Positions 15,301 through 16,737 of a DNA stretch of 16,737 nt are shown here, one piece after another; positions within the stretch are counted from its first letter, which is position 1, and each line of letters opens with the position of its first letter. Below the pieces are notes generated by a model, which was not told the DNA's origin, did no database searches, and saw only the letters and a program-made list of their open reading frames with translations. The stretch spans positions 1 through 16,737 of the forward strand of contig CANHTV010000027.1 in NCBI GenBank assembly GCA_947463285.1. The letters run 5' to 3'. Source of the DNA: Verrucomicrobiaceae bacterium (GTDB lineage Bacteria > Verrucomicrobiota > Verrucomicrobiia > Verrucomicrobiales > Verrucomicrobiaceae). The position numbers and the translations under genes are program-made.

Positions 15301-16737
15301 AGAGAAGTTCGCAGTTCGGAATTCGGAGTTTGGAGTTCGTGAGACGGCAGCCACGCGGCGTCTGAAAACTCCGCATTCCGAACTCCACACTTCGAACGCC
15401 ATCAGCATCCGCGGTGCTCGCGAGCACAACCTCAAAAACATCACCCTCGACATCCCTCGTGATCAATTCGTCGTCGTGACCGGCCTTAGCGGCAGCGGTA
15501 AATCGACACTCGCCTTTGACCTCGTCTTTGCCGAAGGCCAGCGGCGCTTCCTCGATTCCATGTCGGTCTATGCACGCACTTTTGTGGAGCAGATGGAGAA
15601 GCCTGAAGTCGATCTGATCACTGGCGTGCCACCCACGGTCGCCATCGAGCAGCGCATCTCGCGTGGCGGTGGCAAATCGACCGTCGCCACGGTCACGGAG
15701 GTCTGGCATTTCCTGCGGCTCTTGTTCGCAAAGCTAGGCACGCAGTATTGCCCGAAGTGCGATGTCCCCGTGGTCAAACAAAGCGCCACGGCCATCACGC
15801 AAACCATCGCCGATCAGGCGAAAAAAGGTCCCGTGCAGTTGCTCGCGCCGCTGATCAAAGCTCGCAAAGGCTTCCACACCGAAGTGGCCGAAAACGCCCG
15901 CAAGCAGGGCATCAGCACCTTGCTCGTCGATGGCGAATTTCGCGACACGGCGAACTTCAAACCGCTCGCTCGATTCAAAGAACACAGCATCGACGCCGTC
16001 GTCGCCAAAGTTCCGAAAGGCCTCTCCATCCTCGAACTCCGCCCTCTCGTGGACAAGGCGCTCAAGATGGGGAAAGGGAACGTGAAGCTCTTCCTCGCCG
16101 ACAAAACTTCACAGGTGCTCAGCACCGAAATGAGCTGTCCGAGCTGCGATCTCAGCTTTGAAGAACTTGACCCGCGTCTCTTCTCCTTCAACAGCCCGCA
16201 TGGCTGGTGTCAGCAGTGCCGAGGCTTCGGCTTCATCGTCTCCGATCACGGCGCCACGCCTCGTCATGACGACATGTCCCAACTCGCCGCCGAGCTCGAA
16301 GAAGAGCGCCGCCTCACCCGCCACGAAGACGATGATACCCCTACCGAACGCGTTCTTTGCCCAAGCTGCGGCGGCAGCCGACTCAATCAGACGGCGATGT
16401 TTGTGAAGCTGGGTATCAACGCTGAAAGCGCATCAGCCAAAAGTAAAAAACAACCTGCCTCCTTCCGCATCCAAGACCTCAATGGCCTCGCCGCCGAAGA
16501 AGCCGTGCAGCACATCGCCAAACTCAGCTTCACCGGCACGCAGGGAGAGATCGCGCGCGACATCCTCGCCGAGATCAAACAGCGGCTGCATTTCATGAGC
16601 GAAGTCGGCCTTGGCTACCTCCAGCTCAATCGCAGTGCTGACACGCTCAGCGGTGGCGAAGCGCAACGCATCCGACTCGCTGCCCAGCTCGGCTCGAACC
16701 TTCGCGGCGTGCTTTACGTGCTCGATGAACCGACCAT
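12398..16737 (+). CDS. uvrA: Tandem-duplicated (double-length) UvrA, C-terminus cut by window edge
   Basis: One frame is open from ATG 12398 to the right edge, 1446 codons. UvrA is the damage-recognising ATPase of nucleotide excision repair and loads UvrB on DNA. Copy 1 (about 1-965) is complete: Walker A GPSGSGKS (46-53), CPEC (135-138), PGLFSFNNP then CPTC, CQDCDGGRL, LSGGE (493-497), Walker B LDEPSIGLH (Asp519, Glu520), second Walker A GVSGSGKS (657-664), DQSPLARTPRS, the zinc module CERCSGTGY with CPECDGKRY, LSGGE (855-859) and LDEPTTGLHF (Asp888, Glu889). Copy 2 starts near 1004 with Walker A GLSGSGKS (1029-1036) and reaches LSGGE (1417-1421) and LDEPT at the edge. Ordinary UvrA is about 940-960 residues; the full protein here should be about 1800-1900. 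Chlamydial UvrA is known to be doubled in the same way. Three short-repeat insertions lie near codons 254, 619 and 970, in loops or linkers. Confidence 0.96.
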   Translation, partial: MPKKAAAKSPTAPALSDVIQVRGARQNNLRGFDLDIPLYKLSVVTGPSGSGKSSLAFDTVYAEGQRRYVETFSPYTRQFFERMDKPTVDAIHGIPPAIAIEQVNNIRSTRSTVGSITEINDYLKMLFPRLAEATCPECHRPVRPETAESIQRELLTAHVGTQALVGFNVPVPKDTKIEDFFPFLQAQGYLRLWIYGELIRTDEPAAMKGRKLPSMVLVVQDRITLEKKHTARLSEAIEAALRLGKGQISVVFGDLKSEISDLKSFSTDWRCADCDLKLPAPTPGLFSFNNPIGACPTCKGFGRTLGMDLTKAMPDESLSIRGGLVKAFSGNTYRESQDDLERAARRRKIDLDTPFCDLPAEHQKWLIEGEDKDPERAWSNGEWYGVKGFFKWLEARAYKMHVRIFLSRFRAYTTCQDCDGGRLKKDSYNFRVVGKTIADLWNLPVTDLLPLVQSLPATDNATTMLRDEIASRLSYLDRAGLGYIHLDRQTRTLSGGELQRVNLTTCLGASLVNTLFVLDEPSIGLHPRDIGRLIGVMEGLRDKGNTLLVVEHEESVMRAADNIIEIGPGRGDKGGQLVYSGELDGLLFKKGSLTGDYLSGVKSIPIPAQRRPVTPASGNHKTKIVNHKWLSLRGARQNNLKNVDLDIPLGVFCCITGVSGSGKSTLIHEVLYRNLQRLRGEVCEDEPGKVKSISGVEQLSQVIMVDQSPLARTPRSTPAVYIGAFDTIRQIFADCEEGLEQGVTAGFFSFNSGDGRCERCSGTGYEKIEMQFLSDLFVTCPECDGKRYQPHALKIRLNGKNIHDVLGLTIEEAVEFFSPLEGTLKRRAKVVTDQLRILVEAGLGYLKLGQPLNTLSGGEAQRLKLVGHLIDSAKQPPINSKTSLLLLDEPTTGLHFDDIALLVKLLQRLVDEGNSLIVIEHNLDVIQCADWVIDLGPDGGAAGGQIVSVGTPEEVSECEESWTGRYLKEKFAVRNSEFGVRETAATRRLKTPHSELHTSNAISIRGAREHNLKNITLDIPRDQFVVVTGLSGSGKSTLAFDLVFAEGQRRFLDSMSVYARTFVEQMEKPEVDLITGVPPTVAIEQRISRGGGKSTVATVTEVWHFLRLLFAKLGTQYCPKCDVPVVKQSATAITQTIADQAKKGPVQLLAPLIKARKGFHTEVAENARKQGISTLLVDGEFRDTANFKPLARFKEHSIDAVVAKVPKGLSILELRPLVDKALKMGKGNVKLFLADKTSQVLSTEMSCPSCDLSFEELDPRLFSFNSPHGWCQQCRGFGFIVSDHGATPRHDDMSQLAAELEEERRLTRHEDDDTPTERVLCPSCGGSRLNQTAMFVKLGINAESASAKSKKQPASFRIQDLNGLAAEEAVQHIAKLSFTGTQGEIARDILAEIKQRLHFMSEVGLGYLQLNRSADTLSGGEAQRIRLAAQLGSNLRGVLYVLDEPT
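13157..13188 (+). repeat. Heptamer-period module A inside uvrA
   Basis: 32 bp made of five boxes GATC, AATC, AATC, GATC, AATC, each 4 nt and separated by 3-nt spacers tca, tga, tcg, tca, giving a perfect 7-bp period. The 11-mer GATCTCAAATC recurs 21 bp apart (13157 and 13178). It starts at a codon boundary (codon 254) and is read as DLKSEISDLKS. It lies just before the conserved segment leading to PGLFSFNNP, a position where UvrA tolerates variable loops. Confidence 0.85.
14252..14282 (+). repeat. Heptamer-period module B inside uvrA
   Basis: Five boxes AATC, AAAC, AATC, AATC, AAT(g) separated by 3-nt spacers ata, aaa, gta, ata; the last base of the fifth box is not conserved. The 10-mer AAATCATAAA recurs 21 bp apart (14251 and 14272). 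It is almost all A and T inside a GC-rich gene. It starts at a codon boundary (codon 619), is read as NHKTKIVNHK, and lies in the linker between the two ABC halves of UvrA copy 1, right before WLSLRGARQNN. Confidence 0.85.
15307..15397. repeat. Inverted pair of heptamer-period modules (C) between the two UvrA copies
   Basis: Two 32-bp modules face each other across a 27-bp centre. Read on the minus strand, the left arm (15307-15338) has boxes GAAC, AAAC, GAAT, GAAC, GAAC with spacers tcc, tcc, tcc, tgc. The right arm (15366-15397), on the plus strand, has boxes AAAC, GCAT, GAAC, ACAC, GAAC with spacers tcc, tcc, tcc, ttc. The arms pair best over 15313-15331 with 15366-15384 (18 of 19). The centre has its own small stem, AGACG (15342-15346) with CGTCT (15359-15363). 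It is translated as a charged linker joining UvrA copy 1 to copy 2. Confidence 0.85.

Noticed and set aside
14378..15709. Antisense open frame of 443 codons opposite uvrA
   Set aside because: Shadow of uvrA. It owes part of its length to the repeat modules, which stay open on both strands.

Overview
The window looks like chromosomal DNA of a free-living member of the Verrucomicrobiota (PVC superphylum), possibly close to Prosthecobacter or Verrucomicrobium. This is inferred from gene content. The signs are a Tat-exported DUF1501 protein, secreted NHL and PQQ-like beta-propeller proteins, a CAAX-type intramembrane protease of the kind seen with exosortase systems, and a double-length UvrA, an architecture otherwise best known from Chlamydiae. 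I see no phage, plasmid, IS, CRISPR or RNA genes. Coding density is high and no gene-free gap exceeds about 200 bases.

Layout. Block 1 (minus strand, 1-3459) reads dhaL, gntK (3 bp apart), a TatD-family hydrolase, a Ser/Gly-rich lipoprotein and the N-terminal two thirds of a MoxR ATPase that runs off the left edge. Block 2 (plus strand, 3594-9312) holds a Tat-exported DUF1501 protein, a secreted NHL-repeat propeller, a CPBP protease, and the arginine genes argC and argJ, which share one base (TGATG). Block 3 (minus strand, 9452-12202) reads a secreted PQQ-like propeller protein, a stand-alone GcvH-like lipoyl-carrier protein and a tRNA-dihydrouridine synthase, with gaps of 30 and 12 bp, so probably one transcript. 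Block 4 (plus strand, 12398 to the right edge) is one open frame of more than 1446 codons: a complete UvrA followed in frame by most of the first half of a second UvrA.

The most unusual signal lies inside uvrA. Three insertions are built from the same module: about five 4-nt boxes of the form RANC, each separated by 3 nt, giving a strict 7-bp period over about 32 bp. One module lies near codon 254 and one near codon 619. A pair of inverted modules around a 27-bp centre starts near codon 970. All sit in loops or linkers between UvrA domains and keep the frame open. They resemble the heptanucleotide STRR repeats of cyanobacteria in structure, and Rickettsia palindromic elements in being tolerated within genes. 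I know of no named family that matches them.

Almost no start codon in the window has a recognisable Shine-Dalgarno sequence. Most are instead preceded by pyrimidines, with C at -1 in 10 of 14 genes.
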